The notes under the pieces: model-generated
Seen by the model: only the letters and a program-made list of their open reading frames with translations
Database searches by the model: none
What the model was told of the DNA's origin: nothing
Shown here: piece after piece, positions 1 to 9,830 of the stretch
Layout: every line of letters begins with the position of its first letter
Position numbering within the stretch: the stretch's first letter is position 1
Translations under genes and position numbers: made by a program
Assembly: GCF_963678635.1 (NCBI RefSeq)
Contig: NC_087062.1
Coordinates: 32,459,651-32,523,650 of the forward strand
Origin: Symsagittifera roscoffensis
Taxonomy: Eukaryota; Xenacoelomorpha; Acoela; Convolutidae
DNA length: 64,000 nucleotides
Reading direction: 5' to 3'

Positions 1-869
1 CTGAGAAAACGTCGTTATCTCTCTGATTTCGTTGCACATGAGGGTTCGTATCCGTGCCGATTGTCCCACCGGACTTTCCGTTTATACGATCTGCTTCAGA
101 TCAGCACCTTATTGTGTCTTGATGTAACGATAAGACGACTTGCTTCTCTTCTGCTTTCCAATTAAATTTTCGTCTTGTAATCCAGTTGTTCTTTTGTTTC
201 GTCTATTTTTGGTCAAAAACGGCCATTTTTGTATTTCTCAGAAGTATTCCCGTCCAAATCGAAATTTTGAAAACTTTTGAGTTCTAGAACAATCGGAGCA
301 TCCTTTTAACTATAATTTTGTTAATAACACCTTTACCGATCTTTTTGGCGTGCGTCCGGGGGAATGGCACATACTCTGTGGCTAGGAAAGGTAATGATGT
401 ACCCACTCTTCTCGAGTGAGCGTACCCAAAACCTATCAGGTCGCAACAAAATGATATGTGTTCTACGCAGGGCAAAAACACTCAGTCAGATTTCAATAAG
501 TTAAAATACTCATTTAAAGGCCTGCATAAATAAGTAGTAACAAACTAAACTCTTCATTGTAATTCAACAACTTTAAATAGCAAATATCAACAATTTCAAC
601 ATCTGGTCTGACCAGATTCTAATCAAAACAAAAAGTTGGAAACGAAGTTTAGTTGGCTTGGTTAAGTTTTCGCGCACTAAGACATTTAATTTTTTCATCT
701 CTCCCCACTTCTGTCTTCGTCTCGTCTTCAACAACTCTCATTCTATAGCTTCATCTTCTTTCCCGCCCATTTCGCTGTCATCTAACACCTTCTGCAGCAA
801 TTGGAAATCATTTCTTTCTGTGCCCTAACTTTCTTATTCCAACAGTCTCTGATTACAGCAGGGCAGGAG
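1..869. repeat. LTR-like or 3'-flank repeat (family U), compact copy
   Basis: No gene is seen here. Bases 1-370 match 21,545-21,925 and 47,620-48,010. Bases 380-869 match 27,690-28,200, 34,486-34,996, 53,700-54,200 and 58,370-58,870. In this copy the two halves are contiguous, whereas at 21.9-27.7 kb they are separated by 5.8 kb of inserted sequence. It lies directly 3' of the minus-strand SGNH-ORF, as every other copy of the second half does, so it could be an LTR or a conserved 3' non-coding region. No matching repeat was found beyond the 5' end of Gag, so LTR status is an inference. Confidence 0.6.
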
Positions 870-1102
870 ATCCATGTTCACTTTCTGCTCCCGGTTCCGG
901 CAGAAACTGTTATGTAAGCAGAGGCTTACGTTCGCTCCAGGTCAGCTTGTAAGACCTCCTTATTCTCGCTTTTGGTCCTTCTTCTTGCTTTCTTTCTATG
1001 TGTCAGTAACACTCTTTTATAGGCACCCGGTGCTATATTCAGCTGGAAGGATTGATAGGCCTCTGTGTTTCTAGAGATATGACGCTTCGCGCGTTCGTAT
1101 AT

Positions 1103-1582
1103 CTACATCGTCATCAGCGCACGAAACACAGGCACTAATTTCTGCCTCGCCCATATCCTTTCGATGGTCTTGGGTATCCTTAAGATTTTGCTGGTGGTCT
1201 TAAACAGGTCCAGTTTTCTGCTGAGCCTCACTTTGCTCAGCTGCTCAGGAGTCGGTACTGCCATCTCCTGCTCGTTCATTTCTGCATTAGCTTCAAGCCA
1301 ATTCACTGCTAACATGGCGCTGATCACCAATACCAACATATTTTGGGCTTCATCGGGTAGTCCCATATAGAATAGCTCTCCAGCATCCCACATCATCACC
1401 AAATTTGCTCTTTTGGGATACCAAAACGTCTGCACCAGGCAGTGACAAGGGTACTTCCCATGAGTCAACAGAACGTTTCTCCAGGTCCCATAACCAGATG
1501 ATATCAGTAGTGGCTCTATATCCATCATCATCTGATGAGTCTCGTAATTTTCGTCAATCGTGGGGAAATCGTAGGCCATCAC
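1103..1582 (-). pseudogene. SGNH-ORF C-terminal region, best preserved copy
   Basis: The 159-residue frame includes QTFWYPKRANLVMMWDAGEL, then a hydrophobic VLVISAMLAVNWLEANAEM stretch and a basic RLSRKLDLFKTTSKILRI helix. Counterparts occur at 28,842-28,463, 35,638-35,259 and 59,551-59,153, where a frameshift separates the WYPKP part from the ISAMxAV part. Comparison shows this copy is open across that point. The hydrophobic stretch is too short and interrupted for a confident transmembrane helix. The end of the ancestral protein continues, degraded, to about 870, where later copies read TTYLKRLAGRSY. Confidence 0.6.
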
Positions 1583-2014
1583 TCCACTCGTTTTCTTCTT
1601 CTGGAAATCACTGACGTTTCAATCGCCCAATTTTACAAAGTTTTCCCGTACTATTTATTCCAAATCGTCGCTAGACTTCCCGAAGGGTTTTGTCAACCTT
1701 TAATAGGGTTTTTCATGTGTGCCGGATACTTGCTGTTACAGTATAGTGCCGAACCGTTACCACCAGGTAATTTGAGCCAACTGTCTTATGGTATCCTTCG
1801 CTATAACTGGTGGCCAGGCAGGTGCCTTTTTCGATCTAATCACTTGGTAAAATGCCCTCCGATGGTTTTGCGGGTAACTTTTTGAACTGCTTCTTCAATT
1901 TCAAGGCAACAGATTGTGAATCACTGCCAAATTGTGTAAGCTCTCATCATCACTCTCTTTTAGCTCAATATCCGCGGTGACGTCCCATATCAGACCCGCG
2001 ATCGGATTTGGGCA

Positions 2015-2476
2015 CTACAGAGGCATCATGAGCTCCCACATCGTCACTAGGCTGGAATTCAGTGGACTGTCCCACAAACAACACTCAAAGCTCACTTGCC
2101 CTTCCAACTTTAGAACTGAGGTTTCGACCACTCGCTCCTCCAGATTCACGCCCAACTGCAGCTGTTCAGATATTATCATCCCCAATTCTTGCACTTTTTT
2201 AACCCAGAAATCGGGGATTTTTGCTTGTTCAAAGACAAAGTGAGCGTCCCCGGCCTCCTCGTCGAAGAATGGGTTATAGGCAATCCCAGGCACATCTGAC
2301 AGGTATTCGAAGGACTTCTGCTTCCCTAACGTCGCATATTCTTTTAAGCTCCAGACTCTTTCCAGTAGTTCTCTACTTGTTGGATATCTCTTGATCTCTT
2401 CTAACTTCCGGTAGCTTGCGATGTCGTTCAGCTCCTTCGCGGGGATCTTAAGTGGCATATCTTGATAGAGCTCCAA
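2015..2476 (-). pseudogene. SGNH-ORF fragment with VSFEC-WDSPL motif
   Basis: This 153-residue frame is shifted relative to the previous fragment. Near its end it has EGQVSFECCLWDSPLNSSL, which is closely matched by QVSFECRSWDSPL in the frame at 60,357-60,626 and, more degraded, at 36,430-36,650. The upstream half carries LSDVPGIAYNPFFDEEAGD, whose counterpart in the right copy is interrupted. The presence of the same block in three loci argues for a real ancestral protein. The biochemical role is unknown. Confidence 0.55.
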
Positions 2477-2607
2477 CTAGGCCCTCAACAACTCTTCTTC
2501 ACGTTTCGCCCCTCTTTGTCTGGTGGCCTTCACGCAATCCTTTAACATCGGAGCGGGGATAGGATCCACCACGAACCTCACGAAGCAAAGTGCGTCCTTT
2601 CGTTTCG

Positions 2608-3213
2608 TCAGACTATCGCATAGTCGTACCTGGCGATCGACACTTTCAGAGCTCCCATCAGCTCCAAGTACTTCTCCCTTGCCTTAGTTTCGATGGTGTC
2701 TTCATACTCCTGTTTCTTTATCCCAACAAGGCACCACATCAGCCTCACTTGCAGATTTATCCTGACACATGGGTTGGCGAGACACATTGTCAACGTCGAA
2801 GGCGTGTTCATATTGTCGTCGAAATATTTCTGGAGGGCCGCCCTCCATGACATATTGACAATTTGTTCCAGGCCGTCCTCGTACGCTTCCGATGACATCA
2901 CGGTGCCATATTTATCCCCCTTCAGGTGCGAACCCGTCACTAACTCCTTCAGGTATTCCTGTATAGTTTGCTTATCATGCCATGCCATCAAATGTCCTCT
3001 CGCTGATTTTCTCGCCTTCAGCATCTCTACATAGCCGCCAGCAGGATCACCCAGGTGGACTGACTCCGGCACGATGATGCGGCTATACATGTTTACGCCG
3101 AGCTGTCCCTCCAATTTCATCTTCATTATATTCTTCCGGGAGGCTTTATAATCTTTTAGCCCATCGGAACCACATTGCCTGATATTCTCCATCTCCAGTC
3201 TGGTGTCAGCCAA
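2608..3213 (-). pseudogene. SGNH-ORF fragment, helical core
   Basis: At 201 residues this is one of the longest open stretches of the family in the window. It contains LGDPAGGYVEMLKARKSARG, then a helical section, then CLANPCVR and WCLVGIKKQEYED. CLANPCVR and the LIARHD/SIARYD region are matched by the frame at 60,819-61,328, so conservation of Cys, Trp and charged positions is visible between loci. The function is unrecognised. It is not Gag-like by any motif I can see, lacking a zinc knuckle or a retroviral major homology region. Confidence 0.55.
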
Positions 3214-3357
3214 GGTTTTCTCGTTCTTCTCGATTTCGAAGCTGACGATATCAGTCGTAATAACAATATTGGTGGTACCTAATTTTCCTTCTCTCCGCCG
3301 CTATGCGTGGCTCCATCCCATCTGTCCGCTTTCGACAGGACGGGAACTTTTAGCCAA

Positions 3358-3720
3358 TCACATCACCACTTCGGCTGCTTTTGACTTTAAAAGCATAGGA
3401 TTGGTCCACTGGTTGTTTAGTGTACTCATGGGCTTCCTCACCATGAGCCTAATTTTTCTCAGCCCATTTTTGGCTTTTTTCACAGGTTGTCCTTGTACAA
3501 CCGGGCTCTTCTCGGCGCTCTCTTTCGCGACTGACTCGGTCGGACCGTCAACATCAGTGGGCTCCATCAATTGCTCCAATACTTTTTCACGCATGATGGG
3601 TTGATTCATTCCCACTCTCACCACGGATTGAGTGGCCTGTCTGCGGATCACGTCGAAGATCCTTTCCACGAAAACTACTTGAGTCCACACTTCTCCAGCC
3701 TGTCTTTCTCTTAAATTCAC
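3358..3720 (-). pseudogene. SGNH-ORF fragment, charged middle region
   Basis: The 120-residue frame shares a recognisable backbone with the 184-residue frame at 61,781-62,335. Both have W-T-x-V-V-F-x-E near the start, then a T-Q-S-V block, N-Q-P-I, an E-x-L-M block and a T-E-S-V motif. It is rich in Lys, Arg and Glu with no predicted membrane segment. It is likely a helical linker region of the large protein. No known domain is recognised. Stops bound it on both sides, and the next fragment (2,608-3,213) is in the same frame. Confidence 0.5.
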
Positions 3721-4066
3721 TTAGATATCGTTATCACCCTTCCTCAGGCAACGTGATCAGGAATGCCACTCGCATTGATTCATCAAGCCTCTACCTTGGA
3801 GGATATTCGAAGAGCAGCTTTGGCGTGTCTCTTCTTTGATGCGCCTCCATAAAGGACATTGGTTTCACAGGTGACAAGCTAGCTGGGGGTTCTTTGTTGG
3901 GTGACATGAATTACCGAGCCGGTATCATCAAATCACCAGCTTGGTAGAAGACTCCGTCATTTATGTGAACTTCTACAGGTTCCTCCTCATGCGACGCCAG
4001 TACATCTATTGTCAAATAGATGTCTCCTCTCTGCTCCTTTCCCAACTCCAATGTCACCACCGTCTC

Positions 4067-4276
4067 TCACCTGAGCCACTTCAGCCTAGACTGGTCGTCG
4101 GCTGGTGAGTATACATCATTCCAATGACCTGCAGAAATCTCGGGATAGAATAGCCTTAACCTTCTTCCGACTCCATTTATCAGGGAAGGTGATCTCGAAA
4201 CTTGCAGGGCCGCAGAGTTCCAGCTGATGAAGCGTGTCTCCATTCCTTCACTCCATCTTAACATTCTCTCTTCCAT
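4067..4276 (-). pseudogene. SGNH-ORF fragment with ADDQSRLK motif
   Basis: This 69-residue frame ends in a segment carrying SPADDQSRLK. The same motif is found on the minus strand near 62,670-62,695 in the right-hand copy, followed there as here by an acidic stretch containing ITIDxx-like strands. That shared order ties the two loci together. The function is unknown. A stop immediately after LKWLR separates it from the downstream acidic segment at about 4,060-3,920, which remains readable in the same frame. The composition suggests a small globular beta-rich domain, but that is only an impression. Confidence 0.5.
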
Positions 4277-4419
4277 GTCTCACGCAACCCCAGTTCTCGG
4301 TGCAAGAGCAGGACTGGTCACCCCAACAGAATCCTTCTGATCAGCGGCTATCAGTGAGCCGGCGTCTGGATTCAAAGGGATGGTGCACAACACCATAAGC
4401 CTTGGTCTATAATTTTCTT

Positions 4420-4836
4420 TCATCTCATTAATAGGACAAACCAGCAGCGGTTCCCATTTCGTTTTGGGGGAATTGGGTTCCTTGAAATGTCATTCGTCCC
4501 TATCATGAGGATTAGTGTCTCCACCCGGTCATCATTTTGTATCTTCATACAATCATGTCTTAATCCTTGAGCCGCTGATGCACCACCAAATAATAATGCA
4601 GTGATCTGTACCACCACAACGGTCTCTGTCAGACACATTATTAGGCCATTCTCCACAATCAGATGTTGCTTCTCGTTGGAACCGGTTGGTGGACGGTTGC
4701 CAGATTCCAGCTCATTATGTTCAGACAAGCCCTTGGATGTTCTGCAACGACTTGAAAAAGTCCTCTGAGTGTTACCAAAAAACACAATTACTTTCCCGGT
4801 TTTTGTGATGCAACAAACAGGGGGCAGCGTTATCAT
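4420..4836 (-). pseudogene. SGNH/GDSL-hydrolase-like segment
   Basis: The frame contains LILMIGTNDIS at about residues 108-118. This fits the block with a conserved GxND core in SGNH hydrolases, whose Asn supplies the oxyanion hole. About 25 residues upstream, GGASAAQGLRHD could correspond to the block I/II region, but no clear catalytic GDS serine is visible. SGNH enzymes hydrolyse esters, and such domains are also known in ORF1 proteins of CR1-type LINEs. The N-terminal 60 residues come from sequence duplicated at 5,850-6,045 and may not belong to the original protein. The frame ends at 4,420, just beyond a partial WxxL-type helix, and the SGNH C-terminal Asp-His pair is not visible. Confidence 0.5.
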
Positions 4837-5850
4837 ATCTCCTGCACCAGGCCTCTGTTTCCATAAAAACTTGATATTCTTTCACCCTTTTTTGAACTCA
4901 GCCGCTAGTGCTGCTTTAAAACTTACATCATCAGTTATCACTATAGCGCACATACATTCCGTGAGTCTATAATCACTATCTGTCACAACAATTTTCTTCG
5001 AGTAGAGATTTTGTAGGTCAAAATCTGACTCAAAAACTCGTCCAAAAGCCAGGTTTTTTAGGGTATTCTCCCTCAGTTTCCAGTTACCTTGTCTCCTTTG
5101 CCCATTCTAGTTTTTGATCAGAAGCTTTACGGTGTGGGTGAGTCTTACCCCCATCCCCGGATAAAAATATCCATCGACGTCCCCGTCGATCGCTTAAGAT
5201 CGAGCAGATTGGGGTTGGATTCATGAAAGCACAATGGGCCATCAGGAGCGATCCAGTTGACCTCAGTGTTGTCGTGACTGATGTATTTGATGCTATGCTG
5301 ATCGACATCCTGATTTGTCAGTGCTATCTCTTTTGGATATGCAGGTAGAACATGGAGCCATTCGAGCACTCGCAATTTCGTCAACTCTTCCTCATGCATC
5401 TGTTCCTCTTAAGGTTTGATTCCATTTTCGGTTCTGACCGATCGTCGATCCAGCCTGTTTCTGTATCATCGACCAGTCCGATATCATGCGAGATCGTTAT
5501 CTCATCCAGACCCACTACTAAGTCCGTTAAATCGTCCAGTACCATTTTGTCTACGACAAAATATTCACCGTACGGGTTTTTATTTTTCTTGTCTTTTCCC
5601 CTCTTGCTTTGTCGCGCGTCCATGGTCAAAGGAAAGTCAAGTTCTACTCCTTTGTCAACTGCGGTCTGCTCTTGATTGTTGCAGTCCTCCTCGGCATAAT
5701 GAAGGGTTTCGTCATCGACTTCTATTTGCTCAATTATTTCTAAGTCTAATGGCAAATCAAAGTTATTCACAACCGAATTGTACCCGAGTTTACCCCTCTC
5801 GTTCACTTCACAAGCGGGATCCACTATCAAGTAGTCATCATCATCATGCA
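4773..5850 (-). repeat. Duplicated Pol-tail block (copy of 7,720-8,797)
   Basis: This block is a direct repeat of 7,720-8,797 at a constant offset of 2,947 bases and with few differences. Both ends are sharp: similarity starts at GTTACCAAAAAACACAATTA and stops around CATCATCATGCA. It contains the acidic Pol-tail frames described separately and about 300 bases of A/T-rich non-coding sequence at its left. High similarity suggests a recent duplication within the element, for example by template switching during reverse transcription or by unequal recombination. Confidence 0.85.
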
Positions 5851-5908
5851 CTGATGCACCACCAAATAAGAATGCAGTGATCTGTACCACCACAACGGTC
5901 TCTGACAC
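5145..5908 (-). pseudogene. Pol C-terminal tail, second copy
   Basis: Two frames (5,908-5,381 and 5,399-5,145, the second beginning in another register) encode an acidic tail with VDPACEVNERG, MDARQSKRGK, NPYGEYFVVDK, VVGLDEI and, further on, VLEWLHVLP, HDNTEVNW and LKRSTGTSMDIF. The same tail follows the integrase C-terminus at 8,776-8,092, which identifies it as the end of Pol. The function is unknown. The N-terminus here is fused to duplicated flank sequence (SETVVVVQITAFLFGGAS), so the start is artificial. Confidence 0.6.
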
Positions 5909-6045
5909 ATTATTAGGCCATTCTCCACAATCAGATGTTGCTTCTCGTTGGAACCGGTTGGTGGACGGTTGCAGGGTTCCAGCTCATTATGTTCAGACAA
6001 GCCCTTGGATGTTCTGCAACGACTTAAAAAAGTCCTCTGAGTGTT
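5850..6045. repeat. Flank duplicate of 4,576-4,772
   Basis: This 195-base stretch repeats 4,576-4,772 almost exactly, apart from a few substitutions and an indel or two. The two copies bracket the duplicated Pol-tail block, giving a pattern of flank, block, flank. If the block arrived by insertion, this would be an unusually long duplicated target. A tandem duplication or template switch is more likely. Confidence 0.8.
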
Positions 6046-6065
6046 GAAGTCCTTTCTGATGTCGA

Positions 6066-7082
6066 CTACACGTGACTTGACTCTGGTTTCACTCGGTACC
6101 GAACCGGTCGGTTTTGTGGGATCCGCCGCCCTCTCTCTCTCCTGAGAGATGACTGGCCTGAACGTTTGAAAGGAACGATCCTACCCGAGCTTCTGTCCCG
6201 CGCTCGGTGTATTTCTTTCATCGTCACCATGGCGACCCGCTCAAACGTCTCCTGAAAGTGAGGTAGCAGGTAGGTGTCCAAGATGTCCGGTATCGTATTC
6301 CTTGCGTTTGCAGGCGAGCTCACTCGCGGTGAAGCTACCTTTTCGCTTGGTTTGTAAAGCTCTTGAGGCTCAGCTTTAACAGTCGTGTCGGCGTTCATTA
6401 TCGCTAGGGCATCCGGTGACAACTTGCTGTTCCTCGCGTTGTAAACCTCTTTCAGGTGCCTTATCTCCTCTTCATTGAGAGTGATCAGTAACTCGTCATA
6501 TTTTCTTTTCCAGTCATTGCGCTCTTTCGCCTTCTCTTTGTATTCGTTGAGCTTTGCGCACAACTCTTGCCAGTCTTTATCTCTCTTCTCGAGAGTTTCG
6601 CTGGTCTCTATTTCAATTTCGTTCAATGTCACATTCTTCCATGGTGGAGCAGCAGTTGGTGAGTCCGCAGAATACAAAGCGCCCGACCCATCACGTGATC
6701 TCTTCGATCCGAAGAGAGGCTGTGAAGAGAACTTAGGTCGGACTGGAATTGGCATCTCCCCCAACCTATGATCTCTCTGCTGGCCTACCCCTGGCTCACT
6801 AGCAAAGTCGTGACCAGACACTTCCCCACATTGCCATCGCATGACCCTTTTTCTACCTCTTGAGGCGTTACCGGACTTGCCGAAAGCTAACGTCAACACT
6901 TATTCTGTGGGGCGGTCCACTCGGCCTTCTCGTACCATAGCATTCAGTAGTTTTACGGTAAAAATCGCCAGCTCCGGATCCTCGAGTCCAAAATTGCAGT
7001 CTACCAAGCAAAGAAATATCTCATTCAGAGCCGTTCCTAGTCTCGCCGAGATGAAGTCCATCACATCGTTAGCGTCGCTCAT
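6066..7082 (-). pseudogene. Coiled-coil ORF with one in-frame stop
   Basis: Reading from the ATG at 7,082, 60 codons lead to TAA at 6,900-6,902, and the same frame then stays open for a further 278 codons to 6,066. The first part (DVMDFISARLGTALNEIF) is a compact helical region. The middle of the second part (ERDKDWQELCAKL to RHLKEVYNAR) has heptad-like Leu, Glu and Lys spacing expected of a coiled coil. The C-terminus is Arg-rich, which suggests nucleic-acid binding. It could be a Gag-like or ORF1-like protein of a nested element. No zinc knuckle is present. It is either a single-mutation pseudogene or a readthrough gene. Confidence 0.5.
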
Positions 7083-7719
7083 TCTCTCTCATTTTGTTCT
7101 TCTCTTCAATTTTAATTCAATTTCTTTAATTTCAAGTGTCAATAAACAAATATCTGGTCAATCACGATCTAAAAGACAAGCCACAACTTAGAACCAATAC
7201 ACAAGTTGTTTTGACTCCGCGATAAAACATCGTTTTTTTCTTTTAAGAGCAGTCGATTGAAATTTTCTCTTTTCTTTTCGATCTAATAATTACCACCGAG
7301 GAGGATTGTTCATCTCCTTTTATGTCAGTTTAAAATGATTAGATCCTGTCTTTTTTCTTAAGTGGTTTGAACCAGGTCACTGTCAAATATCCACCACATA
7401 ATCATAAGCATACACTTAGACAAAATAACAATATCACACATCAGCAATACTATACTAAAAATCCAATACCCAATACCTAATCATAGCGTTAGCATATGCT
7501 CAGATAGTACTTCTTATTCAAGTAGACTTCTATGACCGTTTCCGAGAAAATCACATGCACTACAGCATAGAGCTCTTTGGGTTGTAGTTTTCCCCTATTG
7601 GGATCATAAACCGGTAAGGAGGGCGAGGTCACATCCCTCTCGACCGGGAAATCCCTGAGTCAAATTAGTGCCAGCACTAAACTTTCGAGATTCACGTGTT
7701 GCCTAACGGTGGCCTTGGT
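7083..7719. other. Non-coding stretch upstream of coiled-coil ORF
   Basis: No frame here resembles a known protein. The half nearer the ORF (7,083-7,480) is A/T-rich with poly-pyrimidine runs, resembling a leader. The other half is more GC-balanced and contains a short CCCTCTCGACCGGGA segment without an evident role. No LTR ends or primer-binding site could be established. Confidence 0.4.
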
Positions 7720-8030
7720 TACCAAAAAACACAATTACTTTCCCGGTTTTTGTGATGCAACAAACAGGGGGCAGCGTTATCATCCCTCCTACACCAGGCC
7801 TCTGTTTCCATAAAAACTTGATATTCTTTTACTCTTTTTTGAAGTCAGCCGCTAGTGCTGCTTTAAAACTTACATCATCAGTTATCACTATAGCGCACAT
7901 ACATTCCGTGAGTCTATAATCACTATCTGTCACAACAATTTTCTTCGAGTAGAGATTTTGTAGGTCAAAATCTGACCCAAAAACTCGTCCAAAAGCCAGG
8001 TTTTTTAGGGTATTCTCCCTCAGATTCCAG

Positions 8031-8776
8031 TTACCTTGTGTCCTTTGCCCATTCTAGTTTTTGATCAGAAGCTTTTTGGTGTGGGTGAGTCCTACCCCCA
8101 TCCCCGGATAAAAATATCCATCGACGTCCCCGTCGATCGCTTAAGATCGAGCAGATCGGGGTTGGATTCAAGAAAGCACAATGGGCCATCTGGAGCGATC
8201 CAGTTGACCTCAGTGTTGTCGTGACTGATGTATTTGATGCTAAGCTGATCGACATCCTGATTTGTCAGTGCTATCTCTTTTGGATATGCAGGTAGAACAT
8301 GGAGCCATTCGAGCACTCGCAATTTCGTCAACTCTTGCTCATGCATCTGTTCCTCTGAAGGTTTGATTCCATTTTCGGTTCTGATCGATCGTCGATCCAG
8401 CCTGTTACTGTATCCAGCCTAAGACCAGTCCGATATCATGCGAGATCATTATCTCATCCAGACCCACTACTAAGTCCGTTATATCGTCCAGTACCATTTT
8501 GTCTACGACAAAATACTCACCATACGGGTTTTTATTTTTCTTGTCTTTTCCCATCTTGCTTTGTCGCGCGTCCATGGTCAAAGGAAAGTCAAGTTCTACT
8601 CCCTTGTCAACTGAGGTCTGCTCTTGATTATTGCCGTCCTCCTCGGAATAATGAAGGGTTTCGTCATCGACTTCTATTTGCTCAATTATTTCTAAGTCCA
8701 ATGGCAAATCACAGTTGTTCACAACCGAATTGTACCAGCGTGTACCCCTCTCGTTCACTTCACAAGCGGGATCCAC
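8031..8776 (-). pseudogene. Pol C-terminal acidic tail, first copy
   Basis: Frames 8,776-8,405 and 8,346-8,092 encode the acidic tail that follows integrase. They read DPACEVNERG, QIEVDDETLHY, MDARQSKMGK, NPYGEYFVVDK, VVGLDEI and then VLEWLHVLPAYP, HDNTEVNW and LKRSTGTSMDIF. Compared with the copy at 5.1-5.9 kb, a short segment between the two frames has been altered, so this copy is broken near 8,400. The tail is longer than the chromodomain or short basic tail of typical Ty3/gypsy integrases. Its role is unknown. Confidence 0.65.
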
Positions 8777-8945
8777 TACAAGTAGTCATCATCATGCATG
8801 TCAGCTGGGATGCACCAGTCCTCCGATTAGGCATTGTCGGCCTAATGTTCTCGTAAAGAGCAGATCGTCCTGTTTTCACTCGATTAAAGCGACCACCTTG
8901 GTGCACTCCAGTTATCTGAAATGGACCACGCCATTTCTTCAGCAA
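8760..8945 (-). pseudogene. Integrase C-terminal domain fragment
   Basis: The start of this frame reads KKWRGPFQITGVHQGGRF followed by TGRSALYENIRP. This is the small SH3-like DNA-binding region typical of Ty3/gypsy integrases, where a K-W-x-G-P-F/Y pattern is followed by a conserved N-x-x-x-x-K/R-P. It runs directly into the acidic tail with a frame change near 8,800. It is the expected distance (about 350-400 bases) from the catalytic core, though the intervening segment at 8,946-9,299 is badly decayed. Confidence 0.7.
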
Positions 8946-9299
8946 ATTTTTAGTTTCCTTTGTTGGAACCGCCTCCTGAAAGACCTAGGCATAGTCTTCC
9001 ACCGAGTTTACTGTAATGTCAGCAGTTTTTTAGTCAAATCTCTTCTTCTGCCTAATTAAGGCCGGCTGAGTGTTTCGTCGGGTTAAATTATTCAATTCTA
9101 GCTGCCGTGTGATCACCTCACGTTCATATTTTTGCGGTGCTGATTTTCTTTATCGTGTTCAAGATAAATGAACGTTAACGGGCGAGATTTTTCTTGGCTT
9201 CTTACCATCATGTGCGGGCTAAATCCCGTACGTAATTGAGTGTTCAGTAATATTGTACTCGCCAATCACCTGCAGCAATGGCTTATCCTAGTCGACCAT
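8946..9299 (-). pseudogene. Decayed integrase segment between core and C-terminal domain
   Basis: This 350-base stretch has no sustained open frame. From its position it should be the part of Pol between the integrase catalytic core and the KWRGPF domain. Scattered short frames are readable on the minus strand but are broken by stops and indels, and nothing else is recognised. Confidence 0.45.
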
Positions 9300-9830
9300 T
9301 TATTGTGAGGAACAAACCCATAGAACGAAAACTAGTGTGCAATTTTTCCTCTCGAACAGGCCAATCGTTTTCTGGTGACAAGTGGTCGAGTGGTCTTGTG
9401 CTAATTGCGACCTCTTCATCAACTCCTTTAACAGATCACCGACGAATGTTTTGCCATTGTCTGACTGGAATGTGATCGGACAGCCGTGTCTAGCAATCCA
9501 GACATTTATCAAATGATCACAAGAATCCTCCGCTGATGCCGTCATACAGGGTACTGCCTCTGCGTGTTTTGTGAAATGATCGATCATTACCAGCACTTGG
9601 TTTTAGCCCATGATGATTGATTTGCACCACTTTATTGAACCCCGACGATTCTATCGATTGCATGGGGAATCTCAGCTTCCTGGGGTCCTTCGCTTGTTGT
9701 CATGACAGACATGCAGAAATTTTTTTTCCCAGGTCTTCTTCAAGCCACGCCATTCGAACCGCTTCGGTATCCGGTTATACACTTTGTCCACGCCTTGATG
9801 ACCCGTCTATTCGTTTGAGCGAAACAATAA
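9300..9830 (-). pseudogene. Ty3/gypsy-like integrase, zinc region and catalytic core
   Basis: The frame 9,596-9,300 has LVMIDHFTKHAEAVP, WIARHGCP, FQSDNGKTFVG and, after degraded residues, GLFERKN. SDNG and the Glu of FERKN correspond to the second Asp and the Glu of the D,D-35-E triad. Upstream, 9,830-9,603 contains TGHQG and FEWRGLKK of the HHCC zinc-binding region, then QQAKDPRK just after a TGA where a zinc-ligand Cys is expected. The position of the first catalytic Asp appears as Asn (VQINHH). The enzyme would join element DNA to the host chromosome, but this copy is inactive. Confidence 0.8.

Larger units (their letters stand above)
870..4836 (-). pseudogene. Large SGNH-domain ORF downstream of pol (left copy, broken)
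   Basis: A series of minus-strand reading frames, separated by stops and frameshifts, runs from the SGNH-like segment at 4,836 to about 870. Every segment from 4.3 kb down has a counterpart in the same order at 62.8-58.9 kb, and the last parts also recur at 36.9-35.0 and 28.8-28.2 kb. This supports one ancestral protein of roughly 1,300 residues rather than chance ORFs. Only the N-terminal part resembles a known fold, the SGNH/GDSL hydrolases. The rest is unrecognised and rich in charged helices. Its position 3' of pol is that of an env-like accessory ORF, but no signal peptide or transmembrane anchor was recognised. Confidence 0.6.

Noticed and set aside
6066-6899. Starting the coiled-coil ORF at 6,899
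   Set aside because: The codon there is GTG directly after TAA, which is not a normal eukaryotic start. The ATG at 7,082 in the same frame is the plausible start.
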